Source: Thuidium tamariscinum (taxonomy: Eukaryota; Streptophyta; Bryopsida; Hypnales; Thuidiaceae). Taken from it: DNA of 64,000 nt. The position numbers and the translations under genes are program-made. The notes under the pieces were generated by a model. That model saw only the letters and a program-made list of their open reading frames with translations, was not told the origin of the DNA and did not search any database. The stretch's first letter is position 1. Every line of letters begins with the position of its first letter. Positions 31,045 through 41,179 of the stretch are shown piece after piece. The stretch covers positions 28,040,347 to 28,104,346 of the forward strand of contig OX344753.2 of the NCBI GenBank assembly GCA_947034885.2. Reading direction: 5' to 3'.

Positions 31045-33498
31045 CTACGCCACTGGGGGATCTGTGGCAACGACCTCATCTTCGCCTTGTCTTTCTACCA
31101 CAACGACATGTTCATGTCTCCAGGTACGCATTTCTTCTTCAATCGGCCCTACAACTGGCAAAGGTGGGGCTTCAACCCCTTCGTTTTGATTTCCACCACT
31201 TGACCCCGCAATCGATGTACGTGGCATCCATGACGGACTGCCACCATTTCCCCCGTTGTCATTTCCACCCTCGTCTCCCCCGTTGTCATTTCCATCCTCA
31301 TCTCCCCCGTGGTCATTTCCATCATTATCCGCGCCATCAAAGTCAAATACGGACTCGTCAATTAGGGGACCCCTTTCTTGCCTTTCACCCAAAGGCCGAA
31401 ATGGTGGATCATCATCGCCATTGGAACTGTCGTCTAAGTCATCGTTGTTAGCGTCTGACATAACCGAACCACGATCCAAGCCATCTGATTCGGTTGTCAT
31501 GGAATCTTCGGACAACATGTTCTCAGTGTACCACCGTGCTGCATCCGCGGCACCCCTTTCCCTGAGAGTCCTCGAATTGGTATAAATGTAAACCAATTCC
31601 TCTGCGCGCTCAGATGTCAATCTGTTGCGAGACTTGCTGTGGACAAATGAATACATGCTCCAATTGCATTCGCATGATGATGGGGAACATACTTGTGCGA
31701 GGATCCTTCTTGCAATAGGTGCAAGCATATGAGCACCGGCTCCGAGAAGATCCCACCATTCATGTGGCTCCAAATTCAAAGTATTCACATCGGGAAGTCC
31801 AGCGAACATGCCTCGGCGGTCTCGAAAGGATTGGTACTCAAACAAAGCGGTTGCATATCCCAACCCTCCAACTGCCAATTTGCGTAGTACTCTAAGAATG
31901 GCCTCCTTTGCCTCGTTATCGTCTATTAGTATAATTTCATCAAGGAGGAATGGATTGAGCAGGGCAGCTGCGTAGTGCAAATCGGTCTTCATCAAATCCC
32001 ATCGTTCGTAAAACGCGTATTCAGCACGGTCCACATAATTTGCCTCCAATGAAAATGGTCGATTCCTTAAAGCCAAAACATGCTTTTCTAGCTTCTTCAT
32101 CACGATCCATGCTTTGCCCATGACCGGATGTTTTCCATCAAACTCTCGAAGAGCCACCAACACAGGCTCTACCATATGCACAAAGTTGAGACACCTCCTC
32201 CAGAACTCGTCCTTTCGAACCCTACGTCGAACCTTTTCTGCCTTATTGTGTATTGCAGCGTTCGAGGACCTCACATATTTGTTCCACTGCGGATCATGGA
32301 CTGTAGATTCCACGGCTTCCTTGACCTCGGCCAAACGCTCGATCATGAGGAACATGGTCGCAAAATGTGTCTCACTAGGATTCTTCAACATGAGATTAGG
32401 AGAATGTCTTCGGAAAATGGCGAGTGGCATGTGATGCGTGTGAATGAATTTCACGATTGATTTTGCTTTCTTCACCATTTTGACCACCCAAAGTTGCTTG
32501 CCCCAATCTTCAAGTAGAAGGTCAAGTGCATGCGCGGAACAACCTTGGAAATATAGGTGAGGGAATTCGCGAGTAATTTGAGTACCAGCCAAACGCATGT
32601 TTGGCGCATTGTCCGTACAAACTTGCACCATATTCTGTCCCCCCACTGCATCAATGTAATCGATCATGCGATTAGCCACATAAACAGCATCTTTGCTTTC
32701 GCCTGTAGTGTCCACTGATCCCAAAAATACTTCTCCACTCGTGCACGACAACATGACATTGATCAATGGCCGATGGCTGACATTGTCCCATCTGTCAAAA
32801 CATATAGTGACACTGTACTTGTGGATAGGCCCCCTTGTCTTCTCCACTACCAGTGCAGCCACTTCCTCCTTTATTGATGTCATGAGCTTCGTACGTATGG
32901 CATTGTAAGGTGGAAGTTTGTAAAGAACTCTGAACTCGGAGGTTGATTTCACGGCATCCACAAAAGCGGGGTGTCTCACCACATTGAATGGGATATTTGC
33001 TTCGTAGAAAAACTTCGCCCACTTCTTGTCTAGTACTTGCTTTTTGGATGTGTCCATCCCTTCTTGTACGGATAATTGCCTCAGCAGTCGACTATGGGTC
33101 GAAGAAGGGACAGGCGCCTCTGATGATCGAACTTGAGAATTTTGGCCCAAAGTATTTCCTCCCCCTCCACTAATTGAGATTGAAGCATTGGGTAATTCTT
33201 GATCAGGTACCACCCTCGTTGGATTCGATGACGGTGATGTCACTTCCACATCATGTTCCTCTTCGTCTTCGGAGACCGTAGGAACATTCCCTCCACAATT
33301 GAAAAACATAGCCTTCACTGCTGCACTGGCCTTGTTGCACATTCTCACTCCGGGGAGGGTGTCATTTCGTTTATAACCCAAGTGGAAAAGCAAGCGATCC
33401 TTGCGGTAACTAATCTTCGTTTTGCAGAACTTGCATTCCACTTTCCCATCCTCTTGTAGCCTGTACCAGGGTTCCCATTGTGTCCTCCCCCCTCCCAT
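31045..33498 (-). CDS. hAT-superfamily transposase with N-terminal BED zinc finger
   Basis: 817 aa from the ATG at 33498. The frame remains open to 33609, but a TACTAAC branch site and TTTGTGCAG acceptor at 33525-33548 show that the upstream part is an intron. Residues 5-60 form a BED finger (Cys22, Cys25, His39, Cys54). The middle has the DUF659-like catalytic region with Asp235 in CFDRWDN and Asp296 in CTDNAPN, then CSAHALDLL, and the C-terminal hAT dimerisation region with the third acid, Glu610, in SSCECNWS followed by RNRLTSERAEELV. This is the RNase H-fold acidic triad of hAT transposases, which cut DNA through hairpin intermediates and leave 8-bp duplications, matching those seen. The tail (about 700-817) is acidic with imperfect GGNDNGGDE repeats. 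The gene appears whole and is the only transposase in the window. Confidence 0.9.
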   Translation of the reverse strand: MGGGRTQWEPWYRLQEDGKVECKFCKTKISYRKDRLLFHLGYKRNDTLPGVRMCNKASAAVKAMFFNCGGNVPTVSEDEEEHDVEVTSPSSNPTRVVPDQELPNASISISGGGGNTLGQNSQVRSSEAPVPSSTHSRLLRQLSVQEGMDTSKKQVLDKKWAKFFYEANIPFNVVRHPAFVDAVKSTSEFRVLYKLPPYNAIRTKLMTSIKEEVAALVVEKTRGPIHKYSVTICFDRWDNVSHRPLINVMLSCTSGEVFLGSVDTTGESKDAVYVANRMIDYIDAVGGQNMVQVCTDNAPNMRLAGTQITREFPHLYFQGCSAHALDLLLEDWGKQLWVVKMVKKAKSIVKFIHTHHMPLAIFRRHSPNLMLKNPSETHFATMFLMIERLAEVKEAVESTVHDPQWNKYVRSSNAAIHNKAEKVRRRVRKDEFWRRCLNFVHMVEPVLVALREFDGKHPVMGKAWIVMKKLEKHVLALRNRPFSLEANYVDRAEYAFYERWDLMKTDLHYAAALLNPFLLDEIILIDDNEAKEAILRVLRKLAVGGLGYATALFEYQSFRDRRGMFAGLPDVNTLNLEPHEWWDLLGAGAHMLAPIARRILAQVCSPSSCECNWSMYSFVHSKSRNRLTSERAEELVYIYTNSRTLRERGAADAARWYTENMLSEDSMTTESDGLDRGSVMSDANNDDLDDSSNGDDDPPFRPLGERQERGPLIDESVFDFDGADNDGNDHGGDEDGNDNGGDEGGNDNGGNGGSPSWMPRTSIAGSSGGNQNEGVEAPPLPVVGPIEEEMRTWRHEHVVVVERQGEDEVVATDPPVA

Positions 33499-33524
33499 TG
33501 CTCCCACTGGTTCTTCACTTGAAA

Positions 33525-33548
33525 CTGCACAAACAAAACAAGTTAGTA
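33525..33548 (-). other. 3' splice site of the transposase leader intron
   Basis: On the minus strand TACTAAC, an optimal branch sequence, is followed 16 bp later by CAG after a T-rich tract. This places the end of an intron 27 bp before the ATG at 33498. Confidence 0.7.
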
Positions 33549-33711
33549 TTCTGTTTGGATGTGATGTGGAAATAACACTTACTGCTTTCACAGCAAGTGT
33601 TCCTCCCACACACTCTTCTTGGACTTCACTCTAATGCAATGGCTGTGTGCCAACCAAGTCATAAGAACAGAGATCAACAAGGGAAAGTGACCTTCAAATA
33701 CACGGCTCGCG

Positions 33712-33719
33712 CTATATAA
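33712..33719 (-). promoter_or_regulatory. TATA box of the transposase gene
   Basis: Minus-strand TTATATAG about 215 bp before the ATG and about 30 bp from the GGACGG-rich subterminal block, the same order as in the RING and kinase genes. Confidence 0.55.
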
Positions 33720-33739
33720 TGTGAAGGCCTGGCAGCAGT

Positions 33740-34870
33740 CATCCAGTCGACGGCTTGTCCGTTGGCGCACTGTGGACAGCCGCGGACGCGACGTCGTGGC
33801 CGTCCCCGCAGACGCTCTGGCCGTCAAGCGGACGTTCCGCTGTCCAGACGATGGCCTCGCCGTCCCCACAGACGCTATGGCCGTCCAGCGGACGTCCCGC
33901 TGTCCAGACGATGGCCTCGCCGTCCCCACAGACGCTATGGCCGTCCAGCGGACGTCCCGCTATCCAGACGACGGCCTCGCCGTCCTCGCAGCGTGGACGG
34001 ACTCTGGACGCCGTGACCGTCCGCTGAACGGAAAATTGTCGAGGCGACGACCTCGCCGTCTCGTTGAGCGGACGCTGTGGCCGTCCAGACGACGGCCTGG
34101 CCATCCCTACAGCGTGGACGGACTCTGGACGCCGTGACCGTCCGCTGAACGGAAAACTGTCGAGGCGACGACCTGGTCGTCTCGTTGAGCGAACGCTCTG
34201 GCCATCCAGACGACGGCCTGGCCGTCCCCGCAGCGTGGACGGACTTTGGACACCGTGACTGTCCGCTAAACGGAAAACTGTCGAGGCGACGACCTGGCCG
34301 TCTCGTCGAGCGGACGCTCTGGCCGTCCAGACGACGGCCTGGCCGTCCCCGCAGCGTGGACGGACTTTGGACGCCGTGACCGTCCGCTGAACGGAAAACT
34401 GTCGAGGCGACAACCTGGCCGTCTCGTCGAGCGGACGCTCTGGCCATCCAGACGACGGCCTGGCCGTCCTCGCAGCGTGGACGGACTCTGGACGCCGTAA
34501 CTGTCCGCTGAACGGAAAACTGTCGAGGCGACGACCTGGCCGTCTCGTCGAGCGGACGCTCTGGCCGTCTAGACGACGGCCTGGCCGTCCCCGCAGCGTG
34601 GACGGACTCTGGACGCCGTGACCGTCTGCTGAACAGAAAATTGTCAAGGCGACGGCCTGGCCATCGCGCCTAAACTCTAAAGCCGCGAACGCTCTGGCCG
34701 TCCACGTGACGGCCAGTCGTCGAGGCGGCCGACAGGCCATCTGAGCGCTGTCGACGGACTTCATCCGCGCTGTCGACGACGCCGTCAACATTCAGGACGG
34801 CCTCTGATGCGTCCTGCCGCGTCATGACATCCGGAAGGGAAAAGCCCACGTCACGTCAGGATAGACAACC
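33740..34870. repeat. right subterminal repeats of hAT-1 copy A: 60-bp and 121-bp tandem units
   Basis: Between 33800 and 33975 a 60-bp unit (GACGCTATGGCCGTCCAGCG) occurs about three times. From 33990 to 34680 a 121-bp unit marked by GCGTGGACGGACT starts at 33991, 34112, 34233, 34354, 34475 and 34596. All are rich in GGACGG/CCGTCC. Long frames here (such as 33739-34791 minus) only reflect the repeats. The block abuts the transposase promoter. Confidence 0.85.
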
Positions 34871-34873
34871 CTA

Positions 34874-34881
34874 TTGGTCCA
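34874..34881. repeat. right target-site duplication of hAT-1 copy A
   Basis: TTGGTCCA, six of eight identical to the left copy at 18794-18801. Confidence 0.7.
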
Positions 34882-35845
34882 TGAGTGGGCTGAACATGAG
34901 GGAGAAGCCTTTCCCTAGTTATCCACAAACCATGTAGGATAAGTAAACACCATGGGCTGCCTTTGACTACAAGCAATACCCAAGGGACTCTAAGGCTAAC
35001 TAAGAGTCTAATGCTACTCCTAGGGCTGAATGTACATAGTCTACACTAATATGTATATGATCTTCAACACTCCCACTTTGGGAGTGGTCAAATGCTCGAA
35101 GGCCCATCTTCTCAATCAAGTTGTGGTGTTGTGGCTTCCCAAGAGCCTTGGTCAGCACATCAGCAACCATAGCTTGGGTAGGCACATACTTGAGCTCAAT
35201 CACCTCAGCCTCCGTTGTAGAAAGAGCTATGGTGGGCTGCCTCTTGGAATTCCAAGTGATGGCACCCAATCCAAGCTTAAACACGTAGCCGGTGGTGGAT
35301 CTCCTATCCGCCTCATCACCCGCCCAATCCGCATCACAATAGCCATGCAAAGTCACATGGGCACCTCCAAGTTGCAACTCCAGTCCAAGTGTGCCTTGAA
35401 GGTACCTCATCACCCTCTTCACCGCAGCCCAATGCTTTGGGCCATACTTGGACATGTGTTGACTCACAACACTCACCGGAAAGGCCAAATCAGGCCTTGT
35501 GGCTACCATGGCATACATCAAGCAACCCACCGCTGCCTTGTAAGGCACACCTTGCATTTGAGCCCTCACCTCTCCAAATTCAGCATCCGTGAGCTTGGGC
35601 AACTTCACATGAGTGTGAAGTGGTGTACCTATGGCTTTGCACTCCTCCATGTTGAAGCGCTTGAGAATTTCTTCAAGGTACTTGCGTTGGCTCATGGTGA
35701 TGGTGTGGGCAGCCCTATCCCTCTTGAACTCCATTCCAAGGCAATAATTCAGCATCTCATACTCCTCCTTGAGCATGGCCTTCACTTCAAGCATTTGGGA
35801 GATATGCTCAATTGTGACTAATGTGACTAATGCTTTTTGGGGCAT
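34882..35845 (-). mobile_element. Ty1/copia relic: LTR remainder and RT-RNase H part
   Basis: 34882-35069 completes the LTR begun at 18737. CCAAAGTGGGAG, the polypurine tract on the minus strand, adjoins it. 35070-35845 is copia polymerase DNA ([46 protein letters not shown]). It is broken and truncated at its 5' side. Closely related to the fragment at 17880-18736, which lies in the opposite orientation. Confidence 0.85.
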
Positions 35846-36586
35846 TAGTCACATTAGTCACAATTTTCTATATTAGCCACAACTTTTGCATAGGCAACCA
35901 AAACTTTCTAAATTTTTTTATACATGCTTGGCATGCTATGGAACACCTACTTGAAAATTTTCAAAAGCAAAGGACACTTTTAGAATTTTGTACAATTGTT
36001 TGATGGTTTTGACTTACAACCCCAAAAGAAATAAAATTGGAGGTTACTTGTCCAACTTCAAATGTCAATATACTTCATTAGGATGCATTGGAAGTATTTG
36101 GGGATTTTCAAGAAAAATTGAAATTGAGAAGGATAGGAATTTAGGAGATATGTTGAATTGTCGGACCTCTGGCGTCCGCCTTGGGTCGTCCGACGACAAG
36201 CCCGTCCGCCTCGGAAGTCGTCGGCTGGACCTAGCGTTTGACAGCCCCGCTATGCATCCGCCCTTCCGATGTCCTCGTCCGCCTTGCCACCACCCAACGT
36301 CCGCCCTGTCGACTTCGCCGTCCGCCCTGCCGAGTGCCGACCGCCCTACTGACTTCGCCGTCCGCCCTTCCGACCGCCCAGCATCCGCCCTTTGGCCTTG
36401 ACCATCCGCCCTGCCGACCGAGTGGGCGTTCGACAAAGGCGTCCGCCCTGCCGACTGATTAACCTCCGTCGAAGACCGCTCAGATTTCAAGTCCAAACTC
36501 AACATTGGATTCCACAAGTGAAAACTTGACATTGGATTCCAGAAGTCCAAACTCAACATTGGGTTCCTAGAAGTCATATTTAAAGC
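35846..36586. other. intergenic DNA with a GTCCGCC-rich island
   Basis: 36165-36470 is GC-rich with GTCCGCCCT and CCGACTTCGCC words, some 15 occurrences of CCGCC, in AT-rich surroundings. It resembles the islands of the transposons nearby but with its own word. The frames across it have no coding character. No ends were found. Confidence 0.5.
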
Positions 36587-37892
36587 TTTAACCCTTAAAG
36601 GACCGTCAATATACTTTCACCAAAAGCGCTCCAAAAGACCAAAACTGCCATTTCTAATACAAGTACCAAAATTTTCGGAAAAAAACTCTTTTTGACATAT
36701 TTGACTGTAGGATATTGTATTATATAGTATCAAAAACATGTAGTAAAAATTTCAAACATTTCCACCAAGTGGATTGCAAGATATAAGCATTCAAATTAAC
36801 TAAAATCATTTTTTTGACTCTGTGAAAAGCAAGGCAGGTGCACTTCACAAGCTCACATTTCTATGAAAAAATGACCTAAATGGTGGTGCTTCTTTGGATT
36901 TGTTTTCCTAGACAAGTTGGGCACATGCTTGAAAATTTTCAAATCATTTGGAATAGTACAACATATCAGGGTTGTCTTGTCGAACATATTTTTGGGTTTG
37001 GGTGTTGTGTACGACGTTCAATGTCGCGTGTCACGGTGACAATTTGTTACGAAGGGCGTTCCACCTCGTCGCGAAAGTCCATTTTCAGCAGCTCAAAAAA
37101 ATGAAAATCTTACTATTACTATGAACCTAAATAAAGAATGTAATATGTATTCATAAAATTGAAACACTTAATTGAAACCCAACTTATATATGTCAAAATT
37201 TTAAATTTCTAATGATCTATTTTTAAGTCAACTTGATTTTTAGTCAATGAGACGTCACGAGGGCTCTATTAGACGTTGCGTGACGTCTGTCTGTTGCGAT
37301 GTCGCACTGTCCGGCAGAACAACCTTGCAACATATAGGAAAAAAATAGTAAGTATATAGTAGTAGAGAATGATTAAACATACTAAATTATTTATAGTCGA
37401 AATATGGAATTGAAAATTTCCAATCCCAAATTCTCAATGGTCGAAAATTTGAAATGTTGTAATAATGTATCTACATCTTACGATTTTATTTTGTCCAAGA
37501 ATATTGGAAATTGGGTAAGATAAAGGATTTTGAAGTTTATTTTTAGAGTAGGAAATCCAAAACTTACCAGAAACAAAAAATCCACATAACTTTTGACTCA
37601 TTCATCAAAATGGAATGATTCAAAACTTCACGCGTATACAAAATTCTAGAAAATCAATTTGTGGAATTCTTGTTTATGAGAAAAGCCCAGTTATGAAAAA
37701 AAATAACATATTAGGCTATAACTTTTGACTTGTATTTTCAAATGTCATGAAAATGTGTTGCATATGAAAAATCTTCCTTGCCCCCACATTCTATTCAAAT
37801 TTCAGCCTTTGATCTAAAAGTCCCCGCTCGTAGGTACCTGCCCAAAATTTCTATACATCCCAAAAAAACAGTGCGGTCTTTTAAGGGTTAAA
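36587..37892. mobile_element. 1.3-kb element with 19-bp terminal inverted repeats
   Basis: TTTAACCCTTAAAGGACCG at the left (36587-36605) and its inverted copy at the right (37874-37892), one mismatch. The interior (36640-36790) is related to the repeat unit of hAT-2 at 53.9-55.0 kb (AAAACTGCCATTT, TGTAGGATATTGTA). A target duplication is not clear and the superfamily is undecided. Non-coding. It is interrupted by the MITE at 36967-37327. Confidence 0.6.
36967..37327. mobile_element. 361-bp hAT MITE with perfect 8-bp target duplication
   Basis: CAGGGTTGTCTTGTCG at the left and, on the minus strand, CAAGGTTGTTCTGCCG at the right. CAACATAT flanks it on both sides (36959-36966 and 37328-37335). 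Its first ~85 bp and last ~60 bp match the ends of the 9.2-kb hAT-2 at 53468-62707, so it is a deletion derivative of that family. Confidence 0.9.
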
Positions 37893-39480
37893 ATGGGAAG
37901 TGTTGGAAAAAGCATCCAATGTTCAATGTATGTGTGAAATTGAGTTTCATTATGCACATTTAAAGAAAGTAAGTCCTAAACCCTACACCCTATCCGAATA
38001 GCATCAACGTCCACTTCTGTAGAGTGTAGACAAGCCCAAACCCTAAACCCTAAATTCTAAACCCTAAACCCAAGCTTCTTCATCATTTTTGCATTATGGG
38101 TGTCATATACAATAATAAATAGTGAAAGTAAATTGATGAATGATCCAAGGATTCAACACATTATTAATTAAAAAAATGTATGCATCCTACTTTAATAGAA
38201 AAAATATATATTCTTTACATATTTCTAAATACAAACTAGTAAGGGATAAAATTATTTGAAGTACACTCCTTCATATTCACATTCACAGATTCACTTACAT
38301 TCAAATGAAAGATTCTATAATTTTTCATATTTTCAAATTTTTTTCAAGTATAATTGCATCATTTTCAAATTTGACTCATCCTCTTATGAAATCTTGAATG
38401 TCATCATCTTCCAACTGTAGAATTGTAGAAAGTATGGTGATACATTTTTCTAATTTGTTTAGAAATTGAAATATTAGGCCCTTACAAGTTACAATTTGAG
38501 AGTTGAGAATGTCTTGGAATAAAATATGGTTATAAATCTCTCCCTATATTGTTAACCCCTAAAGGACCAAGGCCATTTTTTTGTTACAAAAAACTACCAT
38601 TTTTACTGCGTTCACTATAAGAAAACCAAAAAAATACTTTTCTTGGGATCTAACCATAGGATCTTGTACTTTATTTATCTAGGATAATGTGGTAAGAATA
38701 TCAGATGACTTTGAGCACCATTCGTGGAATTTTTTGGAACTATGGAGTATGGACCTTGAATTAAAAAATTTTAAGGAATTTGAAGAACTTAGAACGAAGT
38801 TGAAAGTCTAAGACAAAAATTTCAAGAAAGATAGGCTTGATTTTCATTATTCAAAACATAGTTAAGTACAAGTAAGTCCAAGATTGAAAGAAAAACTAAA
38901 TCATTAATAGCTCTAACATGGGATTGAAACACAATAATCTCAATGGTGAGATTGTTCTAGCTATTTTCAACCCCCCGTCCCTTACTTTCAATATTTTGAG
39001 TTCATTGGATCATAATTGTTGCTCTTGGGCATCAATTGTGAAAAAAATTACATTCCATGAAATATAATCAACTTTTTTATCTTCTGAAGAAGTTTGTAAA
39101 AACGAGGATCAAATTTGAATTTAAGCCCGCAGGTACTAGCACAAATCACATGTTTCCCCTGAAGGACCAAAAGTGAATGATCCTCTAGGATTTCAAATTT
39201 CAATTGGAATTCCATTAAATTTGAATATTCCTTTCTCATGGGAGGTGTGTTATTGTGTTTGGAACAATTTGCATCAACTAAATTTCAACTATTGATATTG
39301 ACAATTTCCAATATTTAAGACTAGTATCATTATAATTTCCTAGAATTACAAATACTTTCACAAGAGATTAATTTATGATTTCTAGAAAAATAAAATCGTA
39401 AGATGTAGATTGTCGCAGTCCGGAAATATCATGTAAGTAAAATAGGAAGATAGTATATAGAGTAAGCTCAATTTTTCAAA
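37893..39480. other. AT-rich intergenic DNA with telomere-like words
   Basis: CCCTAAA-type words cluster at 37975-38070. At 38553 a TTAACCCCTAAAGGACC, like the ends of the 36.6-kb element, is followed by related internal words (ACTACCATTTTTACT, ATAGGATCTTGTAC), so a diverged relative starts here. No gene was supported. Confidence 0.5.
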
Positions 39481-39529
39481 ATTTTAGGGTTAGATATGGC
39501 GAAAAGAAGACAATTAGAGTCTTCTTCCC

Positions 39530-39825
39530 TTGGGATCCGTCTAAACCGGATTGACCAAGGTGAATTTCCGGTCTATGGGCATAAGTTTCCGGATCCGGAT
39601 TCCATAGTATCCGGAACGGAACTTTCCGGAAGACGGAACTTGGAAAGACGGATCCGATATTTTCGAAGGCGGATCCGGTATACCTAAAGACGGATCCGAG
39701 GCAGTTCCGGATGGTTAGCACCTACAGGTCTACGCCACCGACCTACGGAAGCTAGCGTAACGGCTGGGGAACGTCGCGCCGTTCCGAGGGGAACTGGGAA
39801 CGCAGGGTACCGACTAGTATATAAA
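39530..39825 (+). promoter_or_regulatory. TCCGGA-rich island and TATA box of the coiled-coil gene (member 2)
   Basis: CCGGATCCGG, TTCCGGA and GACGGATCC recur between 39540 and 39720. TATATAAA lies at 39818-39825, 175 bp before the ATG at 40000. The island, TATA and gene order again parallels hAT-1. Confidence 0.6.
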
Positions 39826-39999
39826 CCCCTCCTCTCCACTTCATTTTTCCTTTTCGATTTGGCAAATCGAGGTACGGCTTGTGTGCAGGTTTTGGAGCGC
39901 GTATAGAGAGAGAAAGAGTGGTAAGCAGTAGAGATCGGTTCCGGGTTTAGTTCAGGGTCGGTGCCGACCGCACCGACAAGTTCCAACTCGGGCGGAGAG

Positions 40000-41153
40000 A
40001 TGGCGAGTTCCTCCAATCCAAAGCGAGCGGTAGTGACGGCCAAGGCAATTTCACCAGTCATCCCTTCCGATCCGCAGCATCGGAAGGAATTAGAGGATGA
40101 TTTAGTCTTTCTAGGGTGTCATGGATTGATCCGGTGCCCTTGGAGTGTGAAGAGTGACGAGATGGTACAGGAAATCCTCTCGGGAGTTCTAAATCAGTAC
40201 GAACTCACAGTGAGGGATAGACCGAGTGCCTGGACGTCGGATATCTGGGCGAATGTATACGGTTTTGATAAAACCGGATTAGGTCTAGCTCCCCGGACGG
40301 ACAAGTTTGGTGTTAACAAGTTCCGGAATCCGCCCCACCCTAAGGACGGATACTCAGTTCCGGATTGCACCAACGACCGGCATAGATGGATGTTGGAATT
40401 CTTGATTCCCATCCTCTATCCGGAAAAGCCTACCCGTGTCACCGTGACGGTAGCAAACACCATCTTCGGGTGTTTTGAGAAGCGGATAGTCAACTGGGGT
40501 ATAGTCCTCCAGTGGGTAGTTAATCGGCTAGCCGAGCATGTGGGACGGGAGAAGACCAGCACTATCAGCGGCTATCTCTTCCACCTGTACCACCACCATG
40601 ATGTGTTGAGTGGCCCGGAACTCCTCCGCTATGGGACGGGAGAGTAGATCCTCAAGTACGGCTTGACGGATGAGTTGGAGAAGGAGCCGGAGGACCTAGA
40701 GGACGAGCGGATGGACGAGGACTCGGAAGAGCAGAAGCCGGCCAGTCAGCCGGAATGGAAGAAGTCCACGACGCCGGATAAGAGGGGACACCCAGACCCG
40801 GATCCACTTGGATCGACCTTGGGGAAAAAGAAACGGAACCACTTCGACACCATCATCCGTCACGCCATGATGGCACACGCGGACAACAACCAGTATGAGG
40901 CGATACTCGAGCAGATCGTCACGAAGCTGGGCGCGGTGAAGATTAAAGACATTCCGGAAATCCTCGACCGTCTTCCGACTCAAGAGGTGTTGCGGAAGAA
41001 GGACGAGGAGATCCGGAAGTGGGAGGACGAGGCCCGGAACCAGACAGATCGAACCCGACAGGCGGAAGATCTGGCCCGGGTAGCTGAAGAGGGACGACGG
41101 AAGGCGAAAGAGGAGCGGAATGGGCTCCAGAGCACGGTGACGTACCTGGAGAG
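40000..41153 (+). CDS. coiled-coil protein of the repeated family (member 2), 5' part
   Basis: The ATG at 40000 begins MASSSNPKRAVV. The region to about residue 215 is paralogous to the gene at 12301-14088 (ELEDDLVFLGCHGLIRCPW, HPKDGYSVPDCTNDRHRW, VTVTVANTIFG, NWGIVLQWVVNRL). An acidic region and a coiled coil follow. The gene is split at 41153 by hAT-1 copy B and resumes at 63173. Apart from that insertion it looks broken, with about two interruptions. An antisense partial copy without the hAT is at 52279-53467. It may be the structural protein of a retroelement or an accessory transposon protein; function unknown. Confidence 0.6.
41146..41153. repeat. left target-site duplication of hAT-1 copy B
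   Basis: CTGGAGAG, identical to 63173-63180. The empty-site paralogue near 52560-52580 has it once (on the minus strand, GTACCTGGAGAGTGATCTC). Confidence 0.95.
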
Positions 41154-41179
41154 CAGGGTTGCTTTCGTCGCGTCACGTC

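Larger units (their letters stand above)
18802..34873. mobile_element. giant hAT transposon hAT-1, copy A, carrying three genes
   Basis: A 16,072-bp DNA transposon. Left end CAGGGTTG; right end, read on the minus strand, TAGGGTTG (CAGGGTTG in copy B). Perfect homology of the terminal inverted repeats is short, followed by GGACGG-rich subterminal DNA on both sides. It carries a RING-H2 coiled-coil protein gene (minus), a kinase locus (plus) and a BED-hAT transposase gene (minus). The transposase frame is complete with the expected acidic triad, so this copy may be, or recently was, autonomous; the kinase frame of this copy carries a one-base deletion relative to copy B. hAT elements normally are 2-5 kb with one gene, so both size and cargo are exceptional. 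It is inserted in a copia LTR. Confidence 0.9.

Noticed and set aside
33739-34791. 350-aa minus-strand frame and several plus-strand frames in the right end of hAT-1
   Set aside because: They arise from the 121-bp GC-rich tandem repeats (121 is not a multiple of 3, yet several frames are open); composition is extreme and no domain is present.
36165-36470. Arg/Pro-rich frames in the GTCCGCC island
   Set aside because: Produced by the short GC-rich words on both strands; no coding evidence.
37975-38070. Possible true telomere
   Set aside because: Only short, degenerate CCCTAAA runs flanked by unique sequence; interstitial repeat.
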